A DNA stretch of 64,000 nucleotides from NCBI RefSeq assembly GCF_037200945.1, contig NZ_JBBCGP010000001.1, positions 1,238,501 through 1,302,500 on the forward strand. Direction: 5' to 3'. The translations under genes and the position numbers were made by a program. This document shows, one piece after another, positions 16,758 through 25,031 of the stretch. Position 1 is the stretch's first letter, and each line of letters starts with the position of its first letter. The DNA comes from Methylovirgula sp. GTDB taxonomy: Bacteria; Pseudomonadota; Alphaproteobacteria; Rhizobiales; Beijerinckiaceae. Under the pieces are notes generated by a model, which saw nothing but the letters and a program-made list of their open reading frames with translations, had not been told where the DNA came from and did not search any database.

Positions 16758-17845
16758 GCCTCGTTTCCTTTCAGATGTTCGCTGATCTGGCCGATGACGT
16801 CGGCGACGCGCGGCGCATCGCCGGCGACCTTGGCAGGCGTCGTGGCGAAGGTCGTGATTTCGCGCGCCCATTCGATCGCATCGTGATCCTGGCCCGGCGT
16901 GCCGACCTCGATCTGCACTTTCGGCGGATAGGGGAATGTCGTGCCCGCTTTGGTCAGCGCAACGAACGGCACTTTGCGGCGCCAGCCCGGAATTGTCGCG
17001 CCATAGGCCGAAATCCACACAGCCGCATCGGCTTCGCCGGTATCGACCAAACGGTTGGCATCGAAGCGCCAGACGTCATGTTCGGGATAGCCGCGGCCAA
17101 AGCCGGTGCGGATCGGAAAGCCCGTCATCCAGCCCGACGTCTGCAGAACGCCAGCCGCGTTCTGCGCCGGCCCGAAGGCGAGATTGGTGAAACGCGTCTT
17201 CTGGTTGAGGTCGAGGACCAATCCGCTCAACGCTTCGATAGTCAGTTCATCGAGAGATTCAGCCGACCAGACCGCCGCGCCGAAATGCGCTGCCTTCAAA
17301 GTCTCTGCAAGCTCCGTCAGGCTTTTGGCGAGCGCGCCGCCCGTGCGGGTCTTGCGTCCGGCGACGGCTGCGCGCAGCGCCGCGACCGCCTGCGGCAATT
17401 GACCTGCGGGAACCGCAATCTCTGTCGCCCCGACGCTTGCCGCGGTACCCGGCTCGCCGCCCAGCCAGAAGATTTTGCGGGACGCTTTCTCGGCGCCGAG
17501 CCGCGGCGGTTCCTTGAGTGCGAGCCGCTCGGCAAGCTCCGGCCACAGGGCCGTCAGGCGCGGGCCGACCAACAAAATTGTTTCAGCGCGAAGCCGCACA
17601 TCGTTGGCCGTCGTCACCATGCGTCCCGCCTGACGCAGCACGCCGACATCGCGCAACAACGCGTCGCTTGCGGCGTGATCGTAGGCGCCGCGAAGTTTCT
17701 CGGCGAGGAGGATTGCCGCGCGGGCGCCGGCGACATCGGTTTGCAAACCCGCGACAAGAGGCAGGCGCGCCGCGTCGAGTAAGCGTGCCGCTTCCGCGAT
17801 CGCCGTTTCGAGCGGCACCGCTGCGCCATCAACATAAGCCGTCAT
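16751..17845 (-). CDS. fhcB: FhcB, formyltransferase/hydrolase complex subunit B
   Basis: 364 residues resembling the FwdB/molybdopterin-oxidoreductase fold, for example LPLVAGLQTDVAGARAAILLAEKLRGAYDHAASDALLRDVGVLRQAG and AGVLQTSGWMTGFPIRTGFGRGYPEHDVWRF. No Cys-rich iron-sulfur binding block is seen, in line with the known loss of redox function in methylotroph FhcB. It scaffolds the complex with FhcA. It is the first fhc gene, 48 bases after pcd. Confidence 0.93.
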   Translation of the reverse strand: MTAYVDGAAVPLETAIAEAARLLDAARLPLVAGLQTDVAGARAAILLAEKLRGAYDHAASDALLRDVGVLRQAGRMVTTANDVRLRAETILLVGPRLTALWPELAERLALKEPPRLGAEKASRKIFWLGGEPGTAASVGATEIAVPAGQLPQAVAALRAAVAGRKTRTGGALAKSLTELAETLKAAHFGAAVWSAESLDELTIEALSGLVLDLNQKTRFTNLAFGPAQNAAGVLQTSGWMTGFPIRTGFGRGYPEHDVWRFDANRLVDTGEADAAVWISAYGATIPGWRRKVPFVALTKAGTTFPYPPKVQIEVGTPGQDHDAIEWAREITTFATTPAKVAGDAPRVADVIGQISEHLKGNEAC

Positions 17846-17893
17846 TTAATCCTCACGTCGTCGCTGCCGCGATCCGAGGTCATGGAGAGAAGT

Positions 17894-18280
17894 TCAGTTT
17901 TTGTCGTATTTTATATAAGCGAAGCGCTGATCGTCAGCGGGCGTACCTTCGAGCGCGGCGCCTTCCTTGCCCGGCTGCCAGTGCACGACATCCTCGATCT
18001 TCTTCGCGAGTTGAAAGTCCTTGTCCGTGATGCCCTTGGCGGCGTGATTCTTCAAGCGGACTTCAACCCAGGCATAAGACGCCGTGATGTCAGGATGGTG
18101 CCAGGCGGCTTCGGCCAAATGGCCTACCGTATTGATCACCATCAGCGTGCTCTTCCAGCTATGGGTACGATAAGTGCGTTTTATCCACCCATCTTCATAT
18201 TTCCAATGCGGCAATTCGCGTTCGAGGCGCGCCTTGATCTCGGCTTCGTCATAGGTGTGTTCGCGTTGACGCTCACTCAT
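17894..18280 (-). CDS. Pterin-4a-carbinolamine dehydratase-like protein
   Basis: 128 residues; the core matches the PCD/DCoH fold: LPHWKYEDGWIKRTYRTHSW, then LAEAAWHHPDITASYAWVEVRLKNHAAKGITDKDFQLAKKIE, which includes the catalytic HH-P motif. Classical members dehydrate carbinolamine pterins. Here the gene sits 48 bases upstream of fhcB on the same strand and faces the H4MPT synthesis genes, so its likely substrate is a methanopterin-type pterin. That role is inference from the neighbourhood. The C-terminal extension (GKEGAALEGTPADDQRFAYIKYDKN) is longer than in typical PCDs. Confidence 0.82.
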   Translation of the reverse strand: MSERQREHTYDEAEIKARLERELPHWKYEDGWIKRTYRTHSWKSTLMVINTVGHLAEAAWHHPDITASYAWVEVRLKNHAAKGITDKDFQLAKKIEDVVHWQPGKEGAALEGTPADDQRFAYIKYDKN

Positions 18281-18455
18281 CGTCTGCCTCCGTCCGCGGG
18301 CGCACTATGGCGCTATCGATGTTAGAGGTCCAGTCTGGCGCGTTTGGCGGAGCGGCGTATAAGGCGGGGTTGCTTCCCGGCCTCATGGCTGACACATGGG
18401 CGTGACGAATCGCCGGATAAATGGCGCAAGTTTTTTCACGTTAGGTTGAAGACGA
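18281..18455. promoter_or_regulatory. Divergent intergenic region between pcd-fhcBADC and mptG-mtdB operons
   Basis: These 175 bp hold the 5' flanks of both C1 operons and must contain their promoters. I see no clear consensus -35/-10 pair or palindrome; an AT-rich patch lies just before mptG (TTTTTTCACGTTAG). The shared position would allow co-ordinated control of both arms of the pathway. Confidence 0.4.
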
Positions 18456-19472
18456 ATGCAAACTCGCGTGTCGGTCCAGACCTCCGCCCGTCTTCATCTC
18501 GGGTTTTTCGATCTCAACGGGAGCCTTGGCCGCCGTTTCGGCAGTTTTGGTCTGGCGCTCGACCGGCCGGTCACGACGCTGACGGTTTTTCGCGCCCCCG
18601 AACTCACCGTAGGCGGTCCGGATGCGGATCGCGTCGGCGCCCATATCGAGGCCCTGCGGTCGCATCTTCATCTCGACGCGACCTATGGGGCCCGGGTCGA
18701 GCAGGCCATTCCCGCCCATGCGGGTCTCGGCTCGGGCACGCAGCTCGCCTTTGCCTTGGCGGCAGGGCTGCGCCGGCTTGAAGGCTTGACGGAGGATTTC
18801 GCCGGCGACGCTCTGCTGCTGCAGCGGGGCGGGCGCTCCGGTATAGGCGCCGCTTTATTCTCGCGCGGCGGCCTTGTGGTCGACGGCGGCCACGGCCCGC
18901 ATACCGTCCTGCCGCCGGTTTTGAGCCATTTGCCGTTCCCGGAGGATTGGCGCGTAATTCTCGTGATGGACAGTACTTTTAGTGGGGTTCACGGCGCCGA
19001 GGAGCGCGCCGCCTTCGCGGCTCTGCCCACATTTTCAGCGGCTGCGTCCGCCGACATCTGCCACCGGCTGCTCATGCAGGCGCTTCCAGCTCTGGTCGAG
19101 CGGGATTTGGGGCAATTCGGCGAGGCGGTGAGCCATATCCAGGCGATCCTCGGCGATTATTTTGCCCCGGCACAGGGCGGCGGGCGCTATACAAGCGCCG
19201 CGGTCGGCGCCGTCATGTCGCGACTTGCACATTTTGGCGCGCAAGGTATCGGTCAAAGCTCCTGGGGGCCGACAGGCTTTGCCTTTGCCGCCAGCGACGA
19301 TGAAGCGCAGCGACTTGTACGCCGCGTTCGGGAAGAAAGGCCCGCGCAAAAGGCGGAGAACGAGGGGGACCCGGTCTTGGTCGTTTGCAAAGCCATCAAT
19401 CACGGCGCCAAAATCACGCTGAATTCTTCCGCCCAGGATTTTAAAAGCGCGCCTCACCATTCAAACGCCTAA
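18456..19472 (+). CDS. mptG: Beta-ribofuranosylaminobenzene 5'-phosphate synthase (Orf4/MptG)
   Basis: 338 residues of the GHMP-kinase fold: TSARLHLGFFDLNGSLGRRFGSFGLALDRP at the N-terminus, the glycine loop PAHAGLGSGTQLAFALAAGLRRL, and RGGRSGIGAALFSRGGLVVDGG. This enzyme joins 4-aminobenzoate to PRPP with release of CO2, the first committed step of methanopterin synthesis; the Methylobacterium homologue is known as Orf4. It heads the plus-strand C1 operon, 23 bases before mtdB. Confidence 0.92.
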   Translation: MQTRVSVQTSARLHLGFFDLNGSLGRRFGSFGLALDRPVTTLTVFRAPELTVGGPDADRVGAHIEALRSHLHLDATYGARVEQAIPAHAGLGSGTQLAFALAAGLRRLEGLTEDFAGDALLLQRGGRSGIGAALFSRGGLVVDGGHGPHTVLPPVLSHLPFPEDWRVILVMDSTFSGVHGAEERAAFAALPTFSAAASADICHRLLMQALPALVERDLGQFGEAVSHIQAILGDYFAPAQGGGRYTSAAVGAVMSRLAHFGAQGIGQSSWGPTGFAFAASDDEAQRLVRRVREERPAQKAENEGDPVLVVCKAINHGAKITLNSSAQDFKSAPHHSNA

Positions 19473-19495
19473 GACCTAAGACGGGGAATAAAATA

Positions 19496-20383
19496 ATGGC
19501 AAAACTCATCCTGCACATGCTGAGCCCGCTGAAACACATGAGCCCGTTCGACGTGAACATGGCGCTCGATGCCGGCTATGATTCGGTGACCCCATATACG
19601 AGCGTCACGCTCGAAGAGATCGAGCCGCTGGTGCAGGACGCGATGTTCTCCCGTTCGCCGCGCGATGCCGTGCGCACCGGCGTCTTCATCGCCGGCAAGG
19701 ATGCGATCCAGGCGCTCGACATGCTCGAGAAGGCCAAGAAGACTTTGCTGAAGCCATTCGAGATTTCGCTTTTCGCCGATCCGGCCGGTTCGTTCACGAC
19801 AGCGGCCGCGATGGTCGCCTGCGTCGAGAAGGTCTTGAAGGAAAAGAAAAAGCGCACGCTGTCGGGCACCAAAGTCGTCGTCTATGGCGCGACCGGCGTC
19901 GTCGGTTTCTCGTCGGCGGTCATTGCCGCGCTCGAAGGCGCGCATGTGACTCTCGCCGGTTACAATGGCCCGGAGCGCGTCGAAAGGGCGACGCAGGAAA
20001 TCAAGAAGCGTTTCGGGGTCGAGACCTATTTCGCCGATGCCAGCGATCCGGAGAAAGTGCTCAACCTGCTGGTCAATTCTGAAATCGCACTCTGCGCCGG
20101 GCGCGCGGGCGTGCAAATTCTGTCCGCCGCCGATATCAGCAAGGCAACCGGCCTGCTCGTTTGTGCCGACGTCAACGCTGTCCCGCCGCTCGGCATCGAA
20201 GGTGTCGGTCTGCATGACGACGGCAAGGAATTGCCCGGTGGCAGCTACGGCATCGGTGCGCTCGCGATCGGCAATGTGAAGTATCAGACGGAATTCCGCC
20301 TGTTCAAAAAGATGGCGACGTCCGACGCGCCGCTTTGCATCGACTTCCGCGATGCGTTCAAACTCGCGCGTGAGCTTGTCTGA
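19496..20383 (+). CDS. mtdB: MtdB, NAD(P)-dependent methylene-H4MPT dehydrogenase
   Basis: 295 residues, MAKLILHMLSPLKHMSPFDVNMALDAGYD, with a Rossmann loop in VVVYGATGVVGFSSAVIAALEGAHVTLAGYNG and the conserved ALCAGRAGVQILS and VNAVPPLGIEGVGLHDDG. It oxidises methylene-H4MPT to methenyl-H4MPT in the cytoplasm. A GGGGAAT sequence precedes the ATG. It follows mptG and overlaps the probable start of orf5. Confidence 0.95.
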   Translation: MAKLILHMLSPLKHMSPFDVNMALDAGYDSVTPYTSVTLEEIEPLVQDAMFSRSPRDAVRTGVFIAGKDAIQALDMLEKAKKTLLKPFEISLFADPAGSFTTAAAMVACVEKVLKEKKKRTLSGTKVVVYGATGVVGFSSAVIAALEGAHVTLAGYNGPERVERATQEIKKRFGVETYFADASDPEKVLNLLVNSEIALCAGRAGVQILSAADISKATGLLVCADVNAVPPLGIEGVGLHDDGKELPGGSYGIGALAIGNVKYQTEFRLFKKMATSDAPLCIDFRDAFKLARELV

Positions 20384-21503
20384 GGCGAAAGCGATTTTGA
20401 TTGCCGCTGCCTCGGGGCGAGCCCTCGCCGCCGCGGCGCGGCTTTCGGGTTATCGTCCGCGCGTCGTCGATTTTTTTGACGATGACGATACGCGGGCGCT
20501 GGCGTCGGCGACGGCTTCGATCGCCGATCCGGCGCAAGGGTTTACCGACGATGATCTGATCTCACGTTTGCGCGAGCTCGCGCGGGGAGAAACTCCCATT
20601 GGGCTCGTTTACGGCAGCGGCTTCGAAGATCGCCCCGAAATTCTCGCCGCGCTGGCGAAGGAATTTTTGGTCTTCGGCAACAATGCCCCGAACGTCGCGC
20701 GTGCGAAAGACCCGCGCGAGCTTGCGGCGCTGTGCCGTGAGCTGGACATCCCGCATCCTGAGATTCGTTTTGATCTACCGGGTGATCCCGAACATTGGCT
20801 GATCAAGCGGCAAGGTGGTGGTGGCGGCATTCATATCCGTCCAGCCGATGCACCGCTTGAGGCCGGCGATTATTATCAACGCCGCGTACCGGGCGCCCCC
20901 GTCTCGGTCCTGCTGCTGGCCGACGGCCACTCGGCGCAAATTCTCGGCACCTCTTCGCAATGGACAGCGGAGTCGCCGAACCTGCCTTACCGGTTTGGCG
21001 GCGCGGTGCGTCCCGCGTTAGGCGCTAACGCACAGCTTGCGGCTATGAGTGAGGCCGGTCAGAAGATCGTCGTCGCGCTCGGCCTTGTCGGCCTGAACAG
21101 CGTCGATTTCCTCGCCGAAGCCAACGGCTTTCACTTGCTCGAAGTGAATCCGCGCCCTGGGGCCACGCTTGACATTTTTATGGATCGCGACGGCGCGCTC
21201 TTCGACGCACATTTGGCCGCATGTCGCGGCCACTTGCCGCGGCAGCCATTGGTCTTTACCAAGGCAGCCGCAACAGCGATCGCTTATGCGCCCCGCGAAC
21301 TTCCCTCCATGCCTCGTCTCGCGTGGCCGGACTGGTGCAAGGACCGGCAGAGGCCCGGAACATTTTTGCGCGCGGGCGATCCCGTCTGCACGCTTTCGGC
21401 TGAGGCCGACACCGCCGCTGCAGCCCGTGCGCGCGTCGGTGAACGTCTCGCGCTCTTCGACGATTATCTGTTGCGTGAAGCTCAAAAGGAATGCGCCGCA
21501 TGA
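20352..21503 (+). CDS. ATP-grasp protein Orf5 of the H4MPT gene cluster
   Basis: 383 residues if started at 20352 (32-base overlap with mtdB); GTG at 20370 or TTG at 20376 are alternative starts, and no good ribosome site decides. The ATP-grasp pattern is visible as WLIKRQGGGGGIHIRPA, GDYYQRRVPGAPVSVLLLADG, GLNSVDFLAEANGFHLLEVNPRPGATLDIF. It matches the Orf5 protein of methylotroph C1 clusters, thought to be a cofactor ligase related to tyramine-glutamate ligases of furan cofactor synthesis. The exact substrate is not shown by the sequence. Confidence 0.8.
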   Translation: MRSNSRVSLSEAKAILIAAASGRALAAAARLSGYRPRVVDFFDDDDTRALASATASIADPAQGFTDDDLISRLRELARGETPIGLVYGSGFEDRPEILAALAKEFLVFGNNAPNVARAKDPRELAALCRELDIPHPEIRFDLPGDPEHWLIKRQGGGGGIHIRPADAPLEAGDYYQRRVPGAPVSVLLLADGHSAQILGTSSQWTAESPNLPYRFGGAVRPALGANAQLAAMSEAGQKIVVALGLVGLNSVDFLAEANGFHLLEVNPRPGATLDIFMDRDGALFDAHLAACRGHLPRQPLVFTKAAATAIAYAPRELPSMPRLAWPDWCKDRQRPGTFLRAGDPVCTLSAEADTAAAARARVGERLALFDDYLLREAQKECAA

Positions 21504-22459
21504 CCGAAGCCCCGAAAATCAGCGTCAACAGCCTCGCCGGCACGATCGTCGACCGCATGGTCGCGGAGGCCGACAAGCTGCGCATCATCGTGTCCGAGGG
21601 ATCGCTCGGCGAAACTTTGATCGATGCCGGTGTTAAGGCCGTCGGCGGCTTTGACGTCGGTCTGCTGATGGCGGAAATCTGCCTCGGCGGTCTCGGTTCG
21701 GTGACGCTGACGCCTTATGCCGCGACGGCGAAATGGCCGTTCCATCTGACGGTCCGGACCTGCGATCCGGTCATCGCCTGCCTCGCCAGCCAATATGCCG
21801 GCTGGGCTCTTTCCCATGAAAAATGGTTCGCGCTCGGCTCAGGGCCGGCCCGGGCTCTGGCGCTCAAGGAGCCGCTATTCCAGGATCTCGGCTATGCCGA
21901 CAAAGCCAATCGCGCGACCCTGATCATCGAAGGCGACAAGCCGCCGCCGGCAGAAGTCGTCGCGAAGGTGGCCAAGGATACGGGCGTCGATGCGCGTCAT
22001 CTCACCTTCGTTTATGCGCCAACGCGCAGCCTTGCCGGCAGCCTGCAGGTTGTTGCGCGCGTGCTCGAAGTCGCGCTGCATAAGGCGCACGAGCTGAAAT
22101 TCCCGCTGTCGCGCATCATCGACGGCATCGGCACGGCGCCGCTGTCGCCGCCGCATCCGGATTTCGTTCAGGCCATGGGCCGCACCAATGATGCGATCAT
22201 CTATGGCGGCCTGACGCATCTCTTCGTCACCGGCCCGGCTGACGAGGCACGTGCACTGGCCGAGAAACTGCCGAGTAAGACCTCGCGCGATTATGGCGAG
22301 CCCTTCTCCGACATCTTCAAGAAATTCAAAGGCGATTTCTACAAGATCGATCCGATGCTGTTCAGTCCCGCGGTCGCCGTGGTGACGGCGGTCGAGAGCG
22401 GCGAAACCTTCTTCGGCGGCGAGATCAACGAGAGCGCGTTGAATGCCTCCTTCTCTTGA
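21500..22459 (+). CDS. mch: Mch, methenyl-H4MPT cyclohydrolase
   Basis: 319 residues from the ATG at 21500, which overlaps the orf5 stop (ATGA); a start three codons upstream is less likely. Typical blocks are VNSLAGTIVDRMVAEADKLRI, GLLMAEICLGGLGSV, CDPVIACLASQYAGWALS, and LAGSLQVVARVLEVALHKAHELKFPLSRIIDGIGTAPLSPP. It hydrolyses methenyl-H4MPT to formyl-H4MPT, feeding the Fhc complex encoded divergently. Confidence 0.96.
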   Translation: MTEAPKISVNSLAGTIVDRMVAEADKLRIIVSEGSLGETLIDAGVKAVGGFDVGLLMAEICLGGLGSVTLTPYAATAKWPFHLTVRTCDPVIACLASQYAGWALSHEKWFALGSGPARALALKEPLFQDLGYADKANRATLIIEGDKPPPAEVVAKVAKDTGVDARHLTFVYAPTRSLAGSLQVVARVLEVALHKAHELKFPLSRIIDGIGTAPLSPPHPDFVQAMGRTNDAIIYGGLTHLFVTGPADEARALAEKLPSKTSRDYGEPFSDIFKKFKGDFYKIDPMLFSPAVAVVTAVESGETFFGGEINESALNASFS

Positions 22460-23390
22460 GGCAGATCTTGCTCTTGAGGCAGGTCCCCGGATCGCGCTTC
22501 TCGTCGATAAGATCGAATTTCATGCAAAGGAACTGACGCGCGCCTTCGCCAAGCTCGGGGCGCGCGCGGTGCCGATGCGGCTCTCGGCCTTCAGCCTCGA
22601 TACGCGGCGGCCGAGCGGTATCGCCATTCCCGGCTTCGGCACGCGTTTGCCGGACCTCGTTCTGGTGCGCGCAGTCGGTCTCGGCACATTCGAATCAACC
22701 ACGCTGCGGCTTGGGCTTTTGCACGCCCTCGTCGGCATGGGCGTACCGGTCGCGAATTCACCGCGATCGATCGAACTCTGCGTCGATAAGGCGGCAACGA
22801 GCTTCCGCTGCTTCAATCAAGGCGTTGCGACGCCGGAAACTTTCGCGCTCGAAAGCCCGCGGCAGACACGCGCGCTGGTGCGCCGCGAGTCTTCGCGTGG
22901 GCCGCTGGTGCTCAAACCTTTGTTCGGCGCGCAAGGTCGCGGCCTCAAGCTGATCCGCCACGAATCCGATCTGCCGGACATCGCCGAAATGGCGGGGGTG
23001 TATTATCTGCAGCGCTATATCGGCGTCGAACGCGACGGCTTCTCTGATTGCCGTGCGCTCGTCGCGGGCGGCCGCGTGCTTGCAGCAATGACGCGGCGCG
23101 CCGATCATTGGATCACCAATGTCAAACTTGGCGCCAAGCCGGAACCTGTGACACTGGACGACGAGATGCGCGATCTCGCTGTGCGCGCTGCCGCCGCAGT
23201 GGAGGCAGAATTCGCCGGCGTCGATCTGCTGCGCGGCGCCGATGGCCGCTGGTATGTGATCGAAGTCAATTCCATGCCCGGCTGGCAAGGCCTGCAAAGC
23301 GTGACCGATTTCTCGATCGCCGACGAACTTGCGGCGCTCCTGCTTGCCCGTCACGGTCTTGCGAGAGGCGCAGCCGAGCTGGCCTCCTGA
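22443..23390 (+). CDS. RimK-like ATP-grasp ligase, Orf7 (MptN-like)
   Basis: 315 residues with the RimK-type ATP-grasp core: VANSPRSIELCVDKAATSFRCFNQGVATPET, GPLVLKPLFGAQGRGLKLI, and GRWYVIEVNSMPGWQGLQ. Related archaeal MptN adds glutamate to tetrahydrosarcinapterin, so this protein probably adds glutamate to the H4MPT or methylofuran side chain. It overlaps the end of mch by 17 bases. Its stop codon lies at the edge of a dispersed palindromic repeat. Confidence 0.82.
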   Translation: MPPSLEADLALEAGPRIALLVDKIEFHAKELTRAFAKLGARAVPMRLSAFSLDTRRPSGIAIPGFGTRLPDLVLVRAVGLGTFESTTLRLGLLHALVGMGVPVANSPRSIELCVDKAATSFRCFNQGVATPETFALESPRQTRALVRRESSRGPLVLKPLFGAQGRGLKLIRHESDLPDIAEMAGVYYLQRYIGVERDGFSDCRALVAGGRVLAAMTRRADHWITNVKLGAKPEPVTLDDEMRDLAVRAAAAVEAEFAGVDLLRGADGRWYVIEVNSMPGWQGLQSVTDFSIADELAALLLARHGLARGAAELAS

Positions 23391-23456
23391 TCGATTCTAT
23401 GAGTCAGAGTGGGGTTCATGCGAAAAACCGGGAGCCACTTTCTCGCATCCCGCTCT
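23389..23456. repeat. Dispersed palindromic repeat, family 1, copy A
   Basis: Core arms AGAGTGGGGTTCATGCGA and its near-complement TCTCGCATCCCGCTCT surround AAAACCGGGAGCCACT. Copies with the same core occur at 30739-30806 and 61364-61414. This copy begins at the orf7 stop codon, shares GATCGATTCT with copy B, and contains the ATG of orf17. Similar palindromes are common in Rhizobiales genomes. Confidence 0.85.
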
Positions 23457-24299
23457 AGCGCGCAGATCGCCGACGCGTTCCGCGCCGCCTGCCGCGAAGA
23501 AATTGAGGCCCCGAAGCCAGGCAATGTTCATGTCTTCGCCAGCGGCCACAATATGGAGGCGGCGCATTTCCTGACGAGCGCCGACGTCTCCGCCGGTCCC
23601 ATATCCGCGTCGGGCGTGTCTGTTGGGACGCGCGTGCTCGCGGCAGTCGAGGCAAGCTTTGCCGCGGTCGGGATGAATACGAATCTTGGAATCATTCTGC
23701 TCTGTGCGCCGCTGACGGCAGCGGCGGAACGCCGCGGCGATTTGCATCGCGCGCTTGCCGATGTGTTGGCCGGTCTCGATCGCGAGGATGCCGCGCATGT
23801 CTTCCGCGCGATCGCGCTTGCGAGCCCCGGCGGCCTGGGGGATGCTGAGCGTTACGACGTGCGCAAGCCGGCGGATATCGATCTCATGGAGGCCATGCGC
23901 GAGGCCGCGCCACGCGACCGGATCGCCTATCAATATGCGTCGAATTTCGATGATATTTTTGTGACGGGGTTTGCGTCCCTTGAAGAGGCGAAAGAAGCCG
24001 AGATAAATCCTCCTCTGCGAGCCGTGAATGTGTATCTTTCTTTCCTAAGCCGCTTCCCTGACACGCATATTTTTCGCAAATTTGGCGCGGCCGCGGCTGC
24101 CGCAGTGCAACAGGAAGCCGGCGAGATATTGCCGCTTTTTAAGGCGCGCCCACACGATTGTTTGACCGAGCTTCTGGCCTTCGATGCGAGGCTCAAGGCA
24201 CGTGGTCTCAATCCCGGAACCAGCGCGGACCTGACCGTTGCGACTCTTTTCGCCGATCGGCTGCGCAATGGCTTGCCGATCCGCCGCAATGATGGTTGA
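23418..24299 (+). CDS. Orf17, triphosphoribosyl-dephospho-CoA synthase (CitG)-like protein
   Basis: 293 residues from the ATG at 23418. Conserved features are ACREEIEAPKPGNVHVFASGHNMEAAHFLTSADVSAGPIS, ASFAAVGMNTNLGIILLCAPL, and FRKFGAAAAAAVQQEAGEIL. The fold is that of CitG/MdcB, which condense ATP with dephospho-CoA; in methylotroph C1 clusters this Orf17 is needed for the H4MPT pathway but its reaction is not clear. The first 12 residues (MRKTGSHFLASR) are encoded by the dispersed repeat, and there is no in-frame start after it, so the repeat supplies the start codon. Confidence 0.82.
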   Translation: MRKTGSHFLASRSSAQIADAFRAACREEIEAPKPGNVHVFASGHNMEAAHFLTSADVSAGPISASGVSVGTRVLAAVEASFAAVGMNTNLGIILLCAPLTAAAERRGDLHRALADVLAGLDREDAAHVFRAIALASPGGLGDAERYDVRKPADIDLMEAMREAAPRDRIAYQYASNFDDIFVTGFASLEEAKEAEINPPLRAVNVYLSFLSRFPDTHIFRKFGAAAAAAVQQEAGEILPLFKARPHDCLTELLAFDARLKARGLNPGTSADLTVATLFADRLRNGLPIRRNDG

Positions 24300-24475
24300 T
24301 TGCGCGCCGTGCGGAAGGCTCCGCCGCTATCTGGCCAACCGGCCTGTCCCAAGGTGATCGGCATACTGCAACGGAATGCTGGTGACTGACGGGCGTCGAT
24401 AACAAGGATAGGTCATTGGTCTCGTCGAGCGTTCGGCGGGATGTCGTGTTTTATTTCCATCGGAGGAAGTTCATA

Positions 24476-24985
24476 ATGGCCAAGATAACGAAACTTGGTG
24501 TTGGCGAATCGCTCGTCGGCGAGGGCAATGAGGTCGCGCATATCGATCTCATCATCGGACCGCGCGGTAGCTCGGCGGAAACGGCCTTCGCCAACGCGCT
24601 GGTCAATAACAAGGACGGTTTCACGACGCTTCTCGCCGTGGTCGCTCCGAACCTGCTCGTCAAGCCCAACACGATCCTCTTCAACAAGGTCACCATCAAG
24701 GGCGCCAAGCAGGCCGTTCAGATGTTTGGCCCGGCGCAGCACGCCGTTGCCAAGGCGGTCGCCGATAGCGTCGCCGAGGGCGTGATCCCGGTCGAAGAAG
24801 CTGACGATCTCTTCATCGCCGTCGGCGTGTTCATCCATTGGGATGCCACCGACGACAAGAAGATCCACGACTACAACTACCAGGCCACGAAGGAATCGAT
24901 TCTGCGCGCCGTCACCGGCGAGCCGAAGGCTTCGGAAGTCGTTGCCAAGCGCAACACCGCCAAGCACCCCTTCTCGCCGGAATAA
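24476..24985 (+). CDS. fae: Fae, formaldehyde-activating enzyme
   Basis: 169 residues from the ATG at 24476, with a strong CGGAGGA ribosome site. The sequence is typical: VGESLVGEGNEVAHIDLIIGPRGSSAETAFANALVNNKDGFTTLLAVVAPNL, with the catalytic His in the N-terminal part, and KQAVQMFGPAQHAVAKAVADSVAEG. It condenses formaldehyde with H4MPT to methylene-H4MPT. It is separated from orf17 by 176 bp and has its own terminator, which fits a separately and strongly expressed gene. Confidence 0.97.
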   Translation: MAKITKLGVGESLVGEGNEVAHIDLIIGPRGSSAETAFANALVNNKDGFTTLLAVVAPNLLVKPNTILFNKVTIKGAKQAVQMFGPAQHAVAKAVADSVAEGVIPVEEADDLFIAVGVFIHWDATDDKKIHDYNYQATKESILRAVTGEPKASEVVAKRNTAKHPFSPE

Positions 24986-25004
24986 TCGGCTCGATCTTGG
25001 GTTC

Positions 25005-25031
25005 AAAGGGGAGCTTCGGCTCCCCTTTTTT
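25005..25031 (+). terminator. Rho-independent terminator after fae
   Basis: Stem AAAGGGGAGC / GCTCCCCTTT with a TTCG loop and a following T-run. The stem also carries A residues on its 5' side, so it may serve the convergent HisA-like gene, whose stop codon lies at its edge. Confidence 0.9.
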
